From Ruminococcaceae bacterium UBA6392 (GTDB lineage Bacteria; Bacillota; Clostridia; Oscillospirales; Acutalibacteraceae): DNA of 12,719 nucleotides. The stretch is taken from NCBI GenBank assembly GCA_002438685.1, contig DJQG01000106.1:1-12719 (forward strand), in the 5' to 3' direction. The position numbers and the translations under genes were made by a program. This document shows positions 11,683 to 12,719 of this stretch, piece by piece. Positions within the stretch are counted from its first letter, which is position 1, and every line of letters begins with the position of its first letter. The notes below the pieces were generated by a model. That model saw only the letters and a list, made by a program, of their open reading frames with translations, was not told the DNA's origin and did no database searches.

Positions 11683-12719
11683 TTATTTTCGATTTTTATT
11701 TGATATCACATGCCATCTTTTGAGCTGGCGGCGGTAGAGAATATATCCGACTGCTCCGGCGACGGTCTCGGCGACAGGGAAAGCTATCCATGTGTAATCA
11801 AGCCCTATCTTCGACAGCGCCCAGAACACGGGCACGAGGCAGAATATCTGCCTTGTCAGCGAGAGCAGCAGGCTCGCCGCTCCCCTGCCTATCGCCTGGA
11901 AAAACACCGGGAGCATCAGCGAAAACACAGCGGAAATGAAGCTGCATCCGATTATCGGGAACGCCTTTTTGCCGATTGCCATAACCTGCTCCGAATCGGA
12001 GAAAATATGCAAAAGCTGCGTCGGCAGGAAGATGAAGCAAAGAACGCCGACGATCATAAATGAGAGGGATATGAGCATCGATTTTTTCATCGTTTCGCGG
12101 CACCGGACATAGTTATTCCGCGCAAAGTTGAAGCTTATGACCGGCACGATGCAGGTCTGAAGCCCTATCAGCGGGATAAAGAAGAAGCTCTGCGCTTTGT
12201 AATATAGTCCGAGAACCGTGACCGCCGAATCGGAGAAGCCCGCAAGGATCATGTTGAGCATTACAATATATACTGTATAGAGCATCTGCATGATTATCGA
12301 GGAATAGCCATAGCGATATATCCGCGCTGTGCAAATTTTGAACTCATCCCACTTGGGCGGCTTGCAGAAGCCCTTGACGCCGACTATCACGGCGGCGATA
12401 ACCTGACCCGCAACGGTCGCATATGCGGCGCCCGCAATGCCGAGAGACGGAATAGATCCGACGCCGAAGATAAGTATCGGATCGAGCACGACATTTGTCA
12501 GCGCTCCGACGACCTGCGCTATCATAGGCAGGCGCATATTCCCGCGCGACTGATGCACCTTCGACCAGTTGCTCTCGAGAAAAGTTCCGATGCTGCCGAT
12601 GCAGGCTATTTTTCCGTAGGTCACCGCCTGTTCGATAGCTCCGGGCTCGGTCGCGCTCGTCATAACATACGGGCGCATAACAAGAGCTGACAAAACGGCG
12701 AACACCGCCCACGAACAGA
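11683..12719 (-). CDS. MATE-family efflux transporter, N-terminus beyond the window
   Basis: A multidrug and toxic compound extrusion family membrane protein, which typically exports cationic drugs or metabolites using sodium or proton gradients. About 345 residues are visible, roughly the last three quarters of a family norm near 450 aa; the frame stays open to the window edge. Recognisable segments, counted from the GTG at 12705, are ESNWSKVHQSRGNMRLPMIA (44-63), an LDPILIFG motif (74-81) and GIAGAAYATVAGQVIAA (89-105), which mark the end of the first six-helix half. The second half has LGLYYKAQSFFFIPLIGLQT (166-185) and VPVISFNFAR (188-197). The protein ends with a basic tail, RRQLKRWHVISNKNRK. 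The substrate is unknown. Translation may start at codons beyond 12719; the in-frame GTG at 12705 is not a credible start. Confidence 0.92.
   Translation of the reverse strand, partial: CSWAVFAVLSALVMRPYVMTSATEPGAIEQAVTYGKIACIGSIGTFLESNWSKVHQSRGNMRLPMIAQVVGALTNVVLDPILIFGVGSIPSLGIAGAAYATVAGQVIAAVIVGVKGFCKPPKWDEFKICTARIYRYGYSSIIMQMLYTVYIVMLNMILAGFSDSAVTVLGLYYKAQSFFFIPLIGLQTCIVPVISFNFARNNYVRCRETMKKSMLISLSFMIVGVLCFIFLPTQLLHIFSDSEQVMAIGKKAFPIIGCSFISAVFSLMLPVFFQAIGRGAASLLLSLTRQIFCLVPVFWALSKIGLDYTWIAFPVAETVAGAVGYILYRRQLKRWHVISNKNRK

Overview
The window reads as an ordinary chromosomal segment of an endospore-forming Firmicute, most likely a mid-GC Clostridia. The evidence is AGGAG-type ribosome binding sites ahead of most genes, sigma-A-type promoters with 17-bp spacers, a SpoIVFA/SpoIVFB-like pair behind a sigma-E-type promoter, and gene families typical of Clostridia. 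There is no phage, IS element, CRISPR array, tRNA or rRNA. Coding density is high, and apart from two plus-strand genes everything is on the minus strand.

Left part (1-3792): a plus-strand coding region of unknown function, cut by the window start, runs convergently into a compact minus-strand operon. In order of transcription the operon is a DUF1858 redox-disulfide protein, TrmK (tRNA A22 methyltransferase), a NIF3-family metal protein and RqcH (ribosome quality control). Stop and start codons overlap at the first two junctions and 23 bp separate the last pair. A good promoter (3764-3792) lies directly upstream. A terminator hairpin (198-232) lies inside the convergent plus-strand gene.

Middle (3793-6389): a membrane-anchored GT2 glycosyltransferase (minus) and a sodium-dependent NSS-family transporter (plus) are divergently transcribed. 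They share a control region with two face-to-face promoters and a perfect 16-bp palindrome between them. The transporter ends at a strong terminator.

Sporulation block (6371-7834): an M23 peptidase-domain membrane protein and an M50 intramembrane metalloprotease overlap by one base. They are preceded by a sequence that fits the sigma-E promoter consensus. This is the expected layout of spoIVFA-spoIVFB, whose products control pro-sigma-K processing in the mother cell.

Next (7834-8279) is a monocistronic 83-aa protein that looks like a stand-alone copy of the middle (L) domain of fatty acid kinase FakA. It has its own terminator and is the least familiar gene here.

Right part (8256-12719): a three-gene polar amino acid ABC importer (binding lipoprotein, permease, ATPase) with its own promoter and terminator, then a glycolytic phosphoglycerate mutase (gpmA), then a MATE-family exporter whose N-terminus lies beyond the window. 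No spectacular new system is visible. The points most worth following are the FakA-L-like protein, the reduced SpoIVFB with its sigma-E promoter, and the palindrome between the divergent promoters.
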